Source: Rhodotorula mucilaginosa
Lineage: Eukaryota > Basidiomycota > Microbotryomycetes > Sporidiobolales > Sporidiobolaceae
Length of the DNA stretch: 64,000 nt
NCBI GenBank assembly: GCA_034406715.1
Contig: CP137865.1
Coordinates: forward strand, 868,001-932,000
Reading direction: 5' to 3'
Below are positions 10,323-20,674 of this stretch, piece by piece. The translations under genes and the position numbers were made by a program. The stretch's first letter is position 1, and each line of letters begins with the position of its first letter. Below the pieces are notes generated by a model. It ran no database searches and was not told the DNA's origin. It worked only from the letters and a program-made list of their open reading frames with translations.

Positions 10323-11938
10323 TTACGCCTTTGCCTTTTTGCTCTTCGATTTCTTCTCCGTAGTCGCCGCCTCGGCAGGTTTCTCAATCGCGGCCGCCTT
10401 GGCCTTTTTCGACTTTTTCACGGGCGGCGGGACCGGTTCCGGACTCGGACTCCGGCTGCTGTCGCTCGCGGCGCTGCCGTCATCGTCCTCGTTGAACCTC
10501 GGGATTGCCTGCGCTCCATGTCCCCGCGGGATACCCGTCCCGACGCGGTCGTCATCATCCGCGTCGAGACCTTCCTCCGAGTCGTCCGAGTCGGATTCGT
10601 CGTCGTTGTCGTCGTCGCCGGCACCGATCACTTCTTCCACCTCGTCGTCGTCACGGGCGCGCTTCTTGCCCTTGGTGGACAGCTTTGACTGCAAGAGAGT
10701 TGAGGATGCCGAGAGGGGAGTGAGGAGGGAAGATTGGAGGGAGGCGATGGCGGAGGCGGAGAAGGGCTCGGCGAGGAGGGAACCGGTACAGGACAGGAGC
10801 GAGTTTGAGGTCGTGAGGCTGGCAATTGGGTGTCAGCATCTGTGTCAATCGCACTCGAGCCCAGAGAGAAAGAACGCTGCGCTCACCCGACGAGAGTAAA
10901 CTCGAGTCGGCCGTCTTGACCTCCGAGCGGTTCTCGCGACTTGCGGTGAACCCACCATCCTCGCTCGGCAAACTCGGCCTCCTCCTCCTCCTTTGCCGCC
11001 TCTTCCTGCTCCTCTGCAACCTTTTCCAATTCTTCAGTTGCGGCGTCTGCTCCTCCTCCTTCCTCCTCTTCATCAACCTTGGCCGCCTCGTTGGCCTTTT
11101 CAACGACATCGCTCACGACTTGCTTGAGCGGTAAGGCGGCGTTTCTTCGCTCGAGGACGACGGGCGGGACGGGGAAATCGGGGTCCCACTCCCACGTGTC
11201 GGTCGGGATGTGCGAGACGGGGATCGAGGCGTTGAAGAGATTGTGGAGGAGAAGCGAGACGTGCGATGCCGAAGCGAGAGTGAGGGTTCCGACTGTGGGG
11301 CAGGGATGTCAGTGACTTTGCTGGCGGAGACAAGGTGCAGAAGGAAGGCTCTCACCAAGTTTCATGCCGACGCGCGGTCGCCATCCGACGCCTTCCCACT
11401 CGACGTTGGCGAGGGTGAAGCCGCTGCCGTCGACCATGGGCAGCGACTTGAGCCACACTGTCCGCTTTGCTGCATCTCCAGCTCCCTCCTCCTGCTCCTC
11501 CTGGTCTTCTTCCGACTCGTCTCCGGATTCGTACATCGAGTCGAACGGGACTCGACTGGACCGGAAGCGCTGTGCGGGGTGGAGGAAGCGCGGAGTCGGC
11601 GAGAAGGAGAGCAAGACGGCTCGGAGTGGCGGCAAGTACCTGTGCAGATTCGGTCGGGAGAGTGTCAGTCTATGCGACGGATTGTAGCAAGACGGGGGAG
11701 AGACTTGCCGCATGACCCAGCCTGCGAGGACTTCGCGCACGCCGTCCATTCCTCCGTCGTGTCCCGGGAACAGATTGTCTCCCTTGGATGCAAATACAGG
11801 CGCGATGGGCAGCCTCATGGAAGCCTTGAAGGCGATAAACTCCGAGTCGGGTTGTTGCGAGTGCGACGATGAGCTCGCGACTGCTTCGAGTCGGAGTGAG
11901 CCTGCTGCGGCGGCAGCTCCTGCTGCGTGACTGGCCAT
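10323..11938 (-). CDS. RPA43: DNA-directed RNA polymerase I subunit RPA43
   Basis: Stalk subunit of RNA polymerase I, partner of RPA14 and contact for Rrn3. Four exons (11709-11938, 11356-11639, 10887-11292, 10323-10818) sum to 1,416 nt, giving 471 residues. Residues ~35-170 match the RPB7/RPA43 N-terminal fold: FKASMRLPIAPVFA, then after the first intron YLPPLRAVLLSFS. The OB-fold block carries VGWRPRVGMKL, then LASASHVSLLLHNLFNASIP and WEWDP. The C-terminal third is acidic and ends in Lys-rich KKSKKAKA repeats, a likely nucleolar tail. The protein is longer than the yeast one (326 residues) because of these charged insertions. The first intron begins with GC (GCAAGT), required to keep WVMR|YLPPL in frame. 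Divergent neighbour BUD23 is also a ribosome-biogenesis gene. Confidence 0.92.
11640..11708 (-). other. GC-AG intron in RPA43
   Basis: On the minus strand the intron starts GCAAGT and ends CACAG, with a CTGAC branch site. Using the nearest GT donor breaks the conserved YLPPL reading frame, while the GC donor restores it exactly. Confidence 0.8.
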
Positions 11939-12121
11939 TCTGGGCTTGCTTCGACTCGCTGTCTCTAGCCCTGCACGTGTCAGCAGCGAGTGTAGAGAGT
12001 CGAGCGAGAGATGAGACGTGAGGTTGACGCGGAAGCAGCTCACCCGAGCTTCCGCCTCGAGTCGCCAAACAGCTCTACACTCGGCAGGAGCATACTTTCC
12101 AAGACTAGAGAGGGGAGAACC
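11939..12121. promoter_or_regulatory. Bidirectional promoter, RPA43 / BUD23
   Basis: 183 bp between two divergent ATGs. No clear TATA element. Both genes act in rRNA production, so co-regulation from this spacer is a reasonable inference. Confidence 0.7.
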
Positions 12122-13542
12122 ATGTCCGGGAACCGACCGGAGCACATTGCGCCGCCAGAAGTCGTGCGTCTTTTTTTCCACTCGCCTTTTGAGATCACCT
12201 CGCTGCGACATCTCGGAGAGAGAGAGAGACTGACACCCGGACAACGACGTGCGCAGTTTTACAATGCAGGAGAAGCAGCAAAGTACACCAACAACACCCG
12301 CGTCCAGTCCATCCAGGCAGAGATGACGTACCGCTGCCTCGAACTGCTCGACCTGCCCGCTTCCGAACAGGCCATGGTCGATGACGACGATGAGGACGAG
12401 GAGGAGGACCGCGTACGAGCTAGACCGAGCTACCTGCTCGATATCGGGGCCGGGAGTGGCCTCAGTGGAGAAATCCTCACCGAAGAAGGGCACCAATGGG
12501 TCGGCATGGACGTCAGCGGTGGCATGCTCGGTCAGTCTCTTGCGCTGGTTTGCATCCTCGAACAACCCGACACTGACGCCCCCACCTTCGGACAGAGGTC
12601 GCACTCGAGCGCGAAGTCGAAGGCGACCTCATGCTCGCCGACATCGGGCAGGGAATCCCGTTCCGACCGGGTGCTTTCGACGGCGCAATCTCGTGAGTCG
12701 CGCCCCGCCTCCGGGCTTCTCTGCGACAGGAGCGGAGTGCTCTCCCTCGCTGCCAACTTTGTGGGCTCCAAGCGGAGACTGACCCGCCCCGCCGACCCTC
12801 GCGACGACGGTACAGCGTTTCCGTCCTGCAATGGCTCTGCAACGCCGACTCGACTTCGCATTCCCCCGTCGGTCGCCTCCTCCGCTTCTTCACCGACCTG
12901 TTCGGTTGCCTCCGCAAAGGGTCCCGCGCCGTGTTCCAGTTCTACCCCGAGAGCGACGAGCAGGTCAAGTTTATCATGAACCAGGCGACGAGGGCCGGGT
13001 TCGGAGGCGGTCTCTGCGTCGACTATGTGAGTCTCTCATTATTCGGACTGGCGTTGCATCATAGACCGAAGCTCTCCCCAGGCGATGCAATTTTCGACTG
13101 ACCGTGTGCGCTCGCCTTGATCTCGCCAGCCCAACTCGTCCAAGAAGAAGAAATTCTACCTGATCTTGTTCGCCGGTCAATCCATCGTCGGCGGCAAACC
13201 CCAACCAATCAAAGTCCCCGAAGGTCTCACCGACGATCCTCATCACGGCGGTCCGTCGACCGTCGCGTACGAGAAGAAGCGCGCCGACGCCGAGGCGCGC
13301 AAAAAGTTGCAGCGGAAGAAGCGGAGGAGTGGCGGAAAGGGGAGCAAGAACAAGGATAGCGAAGGCGCCAAGGAGTACATCATGCGCAAGAAGGAACTGT
13401 ACCGCCAGCGGGGCAAGGACGGCGTCCCGAGGGATTCAAAGTCGGTTGCTCTTCCGAGGCTGTCGCTTTCCCTACACAACGCTGATCGAGGTTCGTCCCC
13501 GCCCGCAGATACACTGCCCGGTCTCGCAAGCCGCGGTTCTAG
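12122..13542 (+). CDS. BUD23: 18S rRNA (guanine-N7) methyltransferase Bud23
   Basis: SAM-dependent methyltransferase that modifies a conserved guanine of 18S rRNA (G1575 in yeast) together with Trm112 and supports pre-40S export. Six exons (12122-12160, 12257-12530, 12596-12692, 12816-13026, 13130-13440, 13509-13542) sum to 966 nt, giving 321 residues. The N-terminus has APPEFYN and [18 protein letters not shown] motif I is [15 protein letters not shown], followed by [23 protein letters not shown] and the Bud23 signature [10 protein letters not shown]. An acidic insertion ([10 protein letters not shown]) precedes motif I. The basic C-terminal tail contains [15 protein letters not shown] and ends [11 protein letters not shown], as in yeast Bud23. 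The first exon is 39 nt. Confidence in family and exon joins is high. Confidence 0.94.
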
Positions 13543-14063
13543 ATCCCCCTGCCTTTGCTCTCTGTGTGTGTGTCGGTTCCTCGCTTCGCGTCTGGCTGTT
13601 TGTGTTGTTTCTTCTACGCAATGCTTCGAGTTTTCTTCTCTGCCCCATGGACTAGCTCTCGATACCCAAAGTAAGCTGAAGAGAGAGGAACATTAGGGTG
13701 TTGTCGGAAAGGGTCTGTGCTTGTGTCTCGGAAATCAGGCAGAGGCGGGGAACACTAGGGGAAAGACGGAAGGAACACCAGCTGCGGAAAGACTGCGTCT
13801 ACATGCAACAAAACGGACACCAAACGATACCGGTTCGGAGGAAAACGAGGTAGGCGGGACAGGGTTACGGGGAGGGGAGAAGAGAAGAGACAGCAAGGCA
13901 ACAAGGAAGGAATAGCCGGGAGCACGGAATAGTCGGAGGGGCGTATAGGGGCCGTCATTAAACCCGAATAGTCGAACTGGCACAGTCGAGATCGAGGAAA
14001 AAGGGAATCTCGGTATCATGGAGAGAGAGACAAGGGGGCTGCCGAAGATGATTCAACTTGTCG
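13543..14063. other. Intergenic between convergent BUD23 and the GDPD gene
   Basis: Convergent 3' regions. The stretch is T-rich near 13560-13670 and A/G-rich at 13740-14040, consistent with two untranslated 3' ends. Open frames here are short with no recognisable content. Confidence 0.5.
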
Positions 14064-15951
14064 CTATGAGCTGACCTTGGCGACGATCGTGGGCGCTTTG
14101 ATGGGCGCCGGGAGGATCTTGGCCACGGGAGGAGGCGGCAGGAACGCGCCGCCAGTCTTGGTGAGGATATAAGACTCCCACGAGGAGACGAGGAACTGCA
14201 TCGAGCGCGAGAACAAGGGGGTCAGCAAGATCCGCGAGGGGGAGAAGACACGCTCGTCAACGAGGATGAAAAAAACAAAAACACTCACGTTGGCTGGACC
14301 GGTGTACCAGAAACTGGTCCACCTGAACAAGCCGGTCGTCTCCTTCGAGACCTTGTCCCAGTCCTGCTGCATCTCGGCGCGCAGGTCGAGCAGGGCCTTG
14401 GTCCGGTCGGTCAAGATCGCCTTGGCGCCCCACTTGGTCGCCTCGATCATCTCGTTGCGAGCGTTGACGGTCCAGACGGTCAAGTCCTGGTGAAGCCGGG
14501 GTAAACAGTCATGATGAGCCAGCCCTCTCGGCGGGAAATGATGACCAAGAGCGGAGGGAAATTTTCGGCTCACCTTGCCGGCGGCTTGGAGTTCTTTCCG
14601 GAACTTGACACCTTCGTCACTGACGAGGCCGGCAAAGTTCATCGAAAAGGTGTCGCACGCGTCCCAAAAGTACCGCCTCGCGATGGCCGGGCTCATGCCG
14701 ATGTGCGCGCGGCGGAGATGCGGCAAGAGGCGGCAGGCGGGCTCGATGTATTTCGGGTGCCACAGGCCGAGGACTGTACGACGATTGTACAGGGTTGCGC
14801 CACGGAAAAGAGTCAGGCGTTTGCCGCGAGCCAGGGGCGCATGACTACCCGCCGAGGAGGGGGAGTTTACGCACTCAGTCGCGGTGCAAGCTTGGTGTCG
14901 TATTCCGGGTACGAGGAGATGAGGCGGCTCATGATGCTGAACAGGCGTTCCGGATCGTTGTTGACCTTGATATCGATATTAAGCAGGACGTGCTGGTTCG
15001 CCGGCATCATGAGCAAGTCGAGCGTTTCTTGCAGAGTCGGGATCTTTTGATGCGGTGCCTTGCGCGTCCGGAGCTGGTCAACTTCGCCATGGTACTTCTG
15101 GTCGTGGATCGAGCCGGAGCCGTCGGTAGTTCGGTCTGTTCAAAACGGGGAGGGTCATATTTAGCTCTCGACGCAAAAATACAGGTGCAAGCGTCTTCTT
15201 GACGGCAGAACTCACCCAACAATGGGTCGTGGAACATGACAATCACGTCGTCGGCAGTGATGTGGACATCTGCGTTCATGCACGAGACGGTTGTGGTCAG
15301 GCGATTTGTCCGCAGCGGATCACGTGGATGTTTTCCCGCTCAGGGCTTCTGCTGAGCTGTGGTTCGCCGCGCTGCATGGTGAACACAGTGTAGAAGGAGC
15401 ACCATGGGAGATCCAAACTCCAGCGCCAGGGAAGGCGTTGCGGTTCTGTAACCGTCCTTGCGCCGCCGCCGCCGCTCGCCGCGCGGATCCACCGGCACGT
15501 GCACCGCGGTCGCGCCTACGCCCCGCTTGTCCGCGGAACCGAATTGGACGCAAGCCAGAGTGTCTGACAGCGTTCTGATCGCGCGGACGAACCGCCGATA
15601 GAAGTGCAGCGGCCGCAAGTCGGGCGGGACAGGGGAGTGGTGCCGAACCGTGCCGAGTGGCACCTCGTGGCGTTTGTCATATAGGGCGTGGTAACGTACC
15701 GGTCTCGATCCCCTCTGCGCCATCTTGAATTGCTGCTTCAAAGCTGGCGAGCGTATTCTCCGGGAACGCGGCGGAAGCCTGTGTATCGAGAAGACGACGC
15801 GAACATCTTTTGATCAGCTCGAGGGGTGGGTTGTGGTGCGCGTGCACTGGAGAGGAGTACGTACGCCGCGGTGACCCCAACAGAGCGGTATGTGTTCCAA
15901 TGGCGGTGTACTCGGGCTCTGTCTGGGTTCTTGGGCTACGGCTGCGGCCAT
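14064..15951 (-). CDS. Glycerophosphodiester phosphodiesterase, Pgc1-like
   Basis: GDPD-fold phosphodiesterase; closest known type is yeast Pgc1, a phosphatidylglycerol phospholipase C. Seven exons (15865-15951, 15700-15778, 15216-15269, 14875-15135, 14574-14773, 14289-14486, 14064-14195) sum to 1,011 nt, giving 336 residues. Catalytic motifs: WGHRGASAAFPENTLASFEA (HRG and PENT), GAEGIETDVHIT (metal-binding E/D pair) and VIVMFHDPLLDRTTDGSG (catalytic His). Later blocks: LNIDIKVNND, LGLWHPKYI and DLTVWTVNARNEM with ILTDR. The second intron (15270-15699) is about 430 nt, far longer than others here. No transmembrane helix stands out in the Pro-rich C-terminal tail, whereas yeast Pgc1 is tail-anchored, so localisation is open. 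Confidence 0.88.
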
Positions 15952-16644
15952 GGCGGTGCGTGCTGAAGTCGAGAAGCGGGGGATAAGGACGAGCCGGCGC
16001 GACGTGACACTCGAGGGCAGGCGACGAGACAGCAGCGTTGATGGAAGGGGGCGCGGGTAAAGCGTAGTAAGAGCTTGGCGAGCACTGGCTCGAGTCTATG
16101 CAGGTGGAGGAGAACGAGAAAGAGAACGAGCTGGACAACCGACTTCTCGCGCGGAAGAGCAAAATGACACGCGCACGTGCGCTCCGCCGCCACTCGAAAG
16201 GAAACGTTTCCTTCTCGCTTAGAGGGTGAATCATGCGCGCGCGTCTGTAAAGTATAGCGAACTGATCTCTTGCGCCGCTCTCGCTGCATCCAAACTTCAC
16301 AGTAAGCCCTCGAAGAAAAAGTTGTCGTCCGCGAAACCGTCCATGCCGTCACTCCGAGCTCTCTCCGATATTTTCGCGCCGGCGACCGCGGGCCGTGCAT
16401 ATCATACAGCCACCAAGTCGGCAACATCGTCACCAGCTCGCGATGTAGCCGGGAGATCTCCCGAGACGTATAGAGTGCCCCTCCGGAAGAGTCTCCAGCT
16501 CAACTCCAGCTGAGGTTCAAACTTTTCTCGCAAATAGCACGTGTCAGCCGCGAACTGCAGCGGGTCAGAGCAAGGGTCAGAGAAGAAGACGGGTGATTAC
16601 ACACTGCGGCAAGCGGTCGTGGAGTCGGTACAAGTAGTACAGCA
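15952..16644. other. Intergenic between VID27 3' end and the GDPD promoter
   Basis: 693 bp. It should hold the GDPD promoter and the VID27 3' untranslated end. Overlapping frames on both strands (for example 16226-16513 +) are compositionally unremarkable and match nothing I know, so none is called. Confidence 0.4.
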
Positions 16645-19600
16645 TTAACCCATCGGGGTGGTCTTGAAAGGGAGAAACCGGTCGGCAGCTGCGTCCGAAA
16701 GAAAGGGGCGAAGAGGGAATTGAAGGAAGAGAGAGGAGGGAAAGATGGCGACGGGGAGTGGTGCTCTTGTCGTCGGACGATGCGTGCCGCTTAGACCTGC
16801 GAGCGCGAGCTTGATCGTGCGAGGTGGTGACCAGTCTAGTTCCCGTCCCAGGTCCGTACGATCGAGTCGCGGGTCGGTGCTGAACGAACCAAAGTTGTAC
16901 GTCAGCCGCCAGGAACCACTCCGTTGAGCTACGCTGCCCGACCGAGAAGCAGTGTCTGAGCTCCACAGTACTGTCGGGCGAGGAGAACGTACCCTTGAGC
17001 TTCTTCTTCTCCTCGACAAAGACATTCTCAGGCAAAGTGACAATCTGGGCACAGTACGCGCGTTAGCGAGTTGACCGACCAGCCCCTCGATGAAACTTGA
17101 ACGAAGCGTGCTGTGCACTAGCTCTGTCAAGTTTGTGCAAAATGCCGCCAGAACTCACAATCTCGCGATCTCCGCCAAACTTGAAGTTGTCGGCGACGAC
17201 CTCTTCCGAGAACCTCCGCAGCGTGTAGTTGTTGATGTTGCCCGACTTGACCTGGCGGAAGTTCCACGCGACGATGAATGGACCGGTCGAGGTGACGATG
17301 GTCCGTTCCGGTTCGCCGCTCAAGCCGGCGTTGAACCTGCGAAGACATCCCACAGGCTTGGTCAGGGATTGCATCATCTTGAAAGATAGAAAGCAGTCAT
17401 GACGTACTTGGCAGGCGTGAACGAGACACCGTCGCCGCCTTGCACTTCTTGCATGTGCGCAATGTGTTCGGGCTTGAGGGTCAACCGTCGCGGCGTCGGC
17501 TTCTCTGCCGCCGGGAACGACCTGTCAAAGCCCGATTGGCCCGCGTACTTGGACCCCGAAGTTTCCGGAATCATCGTATCGATTAGGAGGAGGTACGTCT
17601 TGCAGGTTGCGAGGATCCAGCGACCGTCGGCCGAGACGTCAACGCCGATGATGGGGTCCCCGAGCGCGGGCAGGGCCGTCTTGGCGTTCTTGCCGAGTTT
17701 GTCAAACAGGCGCAAGTCGCCCTTGGCGCTGCCGACGACGAGCTTGCCCCCTTCGGTCGTCGCAGCGGCGGAAAAGTCGGCCTTGGTCGCGTACTGCTTG
17801 AACTCGGAATCGACGAGCTTGGTCCCCGCCAGTCGCGGATCGATCCGGAACAGACCGTTGTGCGAGTGACCGATGAACGTCTGCTGCTGCGTCGTCTGCG
17901 CAAACTTGGAATCCGGCAGGAAGTTTTGCACCGAAAAGTTTTCGGAAACCTTGTACTCGTCGACGACTTTGCCAGTCTCGAGGTCGAGGCGGTACAGCGA
18001 TCCAGGCGCGAGCGGGTTCTGAAGGATCATCGAGGTGTCTGTGCGTGTGTATGGAAGCTGTCAGTGTCCCGACCAGTGTCTCGCGCGCTCCAGGTGAACC
18101 TACCCTGGTTGTGCAGCATGACCTTGCCCGGTGCAAAGCCCTTCTTCTGATCCGGAGTCGCAATGTTGACGATGCTGGTCATGAACTTGAGCTGTAAGAC
18201 ACAGGACGTGGAACGTTCAGTAACCGCCAAACCCTGCTCTCGATAAGTCGCCCAAACCAAAAACCAACCTTCTTGCCACCGTCGCGCTGCTGCCGGAACA
18301 CGCCAATCATGTCCCCCTGCACGACAAAGGACAAGTCGTCTTTGTAGCCGACTGCGAGGGCGCTGTTCTTGGCTCGCTTCTTCGCTCCAATCGGGAGCCG
18401 TTTCGGTTGTTTCGACGAAAAGGCGCGTGCGGCCGAGGGTGCGGCGACGTCGTCATCGTCTGCAACGGGGGATGAATCGCCATCAGTAACGTGCTCGAGT
18501 GTCGGCGTCTGAGGGGGGAAGTGAGCTCACCCGTGCCAGCTTCGTCATCACTCGCCGGCGTCGGTTCGTCCTCCTCGTCCTCCTCGTCCTCTTCTTCTTC
18601 TTCCTCCTCCTCGAGCTGGTCAGACTCCTCTGCATCCCACATCTCAGCATCCTCTTCAAGCCACGCCTTCCTCGCATACTCGCGATCATCGTCCTTCATC
18701 TTGTTCCAACTCCCCGCGCCCCACTTGTCCTCAAACAACGCCGCACTGACCGCCGCCTGCAACGCCGCGAACGCCTCCTCGTCGGCGAGACGGAGCAACC
18801 ACGTGTACGTCTCGGAGGACGAGTGTTCGTCGACGGCGGGGGCCGTATAGTTGAAGACCATGGCGCGTTCCTTTTCCGCAAAGTTGACCGTCGTCTCGCC
18901 CGTCACGGCCTGCGAGACCCACACGTCTCCCTCCTTGTCCGATTCGACGACGAGCCAGTGTCCTCCACTCGCTGGAGGTGGAACTTTGTACAAGCCCGCC
19001 TTGACCGAGTCGTCTTGCAACATGAAGAGACCCGTCGCGCGGTCGTACAGGTGCAGGGACGCATGGACGGTGATGACGGGCGTGTTTGGAGGCGGAGCTG
19101 GCGGAGTAGGAGGTTTTTGCAACGCGGGTGCGACTTCGTCGTCGTGAACGGGGACGGGAGCCGAACCAGCTTTCGCTTTGCCCTTGCCCTTGCCGTTGTC
19201 GGCTGCGGGGCTCGTAGGCGCGTCCTTCTTCTGAGGGTTCAGAGTCGCTTTCCGCATGAGTTGTTCCGCCAGTTCGTCGCCACTGTCGTCCTGCTCGTCA
19301 ACTGCAGGCGTATAGTCGTCTTCCGCCCCGTCCAGTGCACCAGGCGTCGCATCGCGCTCGTGTTCGTCATCGTCGCTCTCGACGCCGGGCGTCGTCTGCC
19401 GGAAGAGAGGCGTTTTGCGCGTAGTAGACGCTGAACCGACGGGAGGAGCTGTTCGCAAGGGTGAAGACGTTGCCGAGGAGGTCGAGGCTCGAGCTGGAGT
19501 CGAGGCGCCCGAGGAGGTCGCGGACGGCAAGGTCGGGTAGAGCGGAGTGGAAGGAGCGGGAGGCGGAGCTCGTCTATGTTAAAAGGTCTCTCGGGTTAGC

Positions 19601-20546
19601 GGATGTGCAGTCGAGGGGGCTGGCGATGGGAGCGGCACACGTACTCGACTTTGAACTCGTCCGCGAGGGTGGCGTCAGCACGCTTGGCTTCGCCCGCGTC
19701 GGTCGGCCATTCGTGGTTCTCTTTCCGTTCCCACATGCACCTCCAGCACAGCTGTTCAAAGTCGCGAGCTTGCGGTTCCGAGACGGATCCGTCGGCGGGG
19801 AGGACAAACTCGAACTCGTCGTCCGGGCCGTCGCCGTCGGGGTCGAGCCAGGTGAAGGAGAGGGGAGGAGTGCCGTCGGGACCGGCGGTTGCCGAGGCAG
19901 GGTCGAGCGTCGGACCGAGCGAGAGGAAGAGGGACGAATCGAGCAGGAACGAGCGCTCGTCCGAGTCTGTAACCAGGGGGGGAGCAGAATGTCAGCGAAG
20001 GGACCACTCCTCAAATCCTGCTGCACAGGACCGGGGAACTCACTCTCGGCGTCTTCATCGAGGAGTTGTTCCTCTCCTTCTTCGAACGCGCGGGTGACGA
20101 CGAGTTGGTACATGTGCGCGTGGGTGGTGCGGCGGATCGAGAGCGAGGCGTCGATGAAGCTGCGCCAAGGACGGGGGGTCAATTTCTTGGGGCTTTTGAT
20201 GGGCGTAGGGGACTCTTCTTGCGCGTGTGGCTCACATGCATTCTCGGCTTCCCTTGACTGAATCTGGGCGGACGAGGAAGAGTTGACCGCCGTCGAGAGT
20301 GGTCAACTCGGGAGCAGGACCTGACTGGCTGGTGATGCCGAGCACTGCAGGAGGGGGGGCTTAGTATCTTGGCGTCTCTCTGATGCAAGTGGTCACTTAC
20401 GGCGATTGACCTTATGGGCGGTGCGAGTTGACCACGTCGACGACATGCGAGGTTGGATGATGATGATGAGGAGGAGGCGTGGCGTCAGCGTCTCTGTCTC
20501 TCTACGGCGGGCCAAGTGTTACGCGACGGGTACTCACGAGAAACAT
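16645..20546 (-). CDS. VID27: VID27 family protein (vacuolar import and degradation 27)
   Basis: Cytosolic WD-like protein linked in yeast to vacuolar import/degradation of gluconeogenic enzymes. Twelve exons sum to 2,907 nt, giving 968 residues. The first two exons are only 9 nt (20538-20546) and 10 nt (20401-20410); with exon 3 they encode MFLVNRLLGITSQ, the expected start before GGQLFLVRPDSVKGSREC. A PH-like N-terminal part follows (SLSIRRTTHAHMYQLVVTRA, EEGEEQLLDE). The middle is disordered with a poly-Glu run, plus a second PH-like part (LHLYDRATGLFMLQD, HWLVVE). The C-terminal propeller carries KNSALAVGYKDDLSFVVQGD, LAPGSLYRLDLETGKVVDEY, DPIIGVDVSADGRWILATC and FIVAWNFRQVKSG. The last exon (16645-16796) has the right phase, but its Pro/Leu-rich end is not obviously conserved, so the exact stop is less certain. 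Confidence 0.9.
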
Positions 20547-20674
20547 GACCGCTCTCTCTTGCAAGTCCGAGTGCTAGAGGCGCAAGAGCGAAAGCCGAGA
20601 CCTGAGTGGCGGAGGGTGAATTGAAGGGCAGTTGTATTCAGTCATTACAAATGCCATTTGTATTCCAATCAACA
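20547..20674. promoter_or_regulatory. Divergent promoter, VID27 / myosin II
   Basis: At most 128 bp between the VID27 ATG and the favoured myosin ATG at 20675; an in-frame ATG at 20651 would shorten it to 104. No TATA box is evident. Confidence 0.5.

Noticed and set aside
10628-10825. Extra intron or microexon in the last part of RPA43
   Set aside because: The frame LTTSNSLLSCTGSLL reads through continuously to SKLSTKGKK, so no further intron is needed.
16226-16513. Possible small plus-strand gene upstream of the GDPD gene
   Set aside because: Ordinary composition, no motif or splice support, and equally long frames exist on the other strand.
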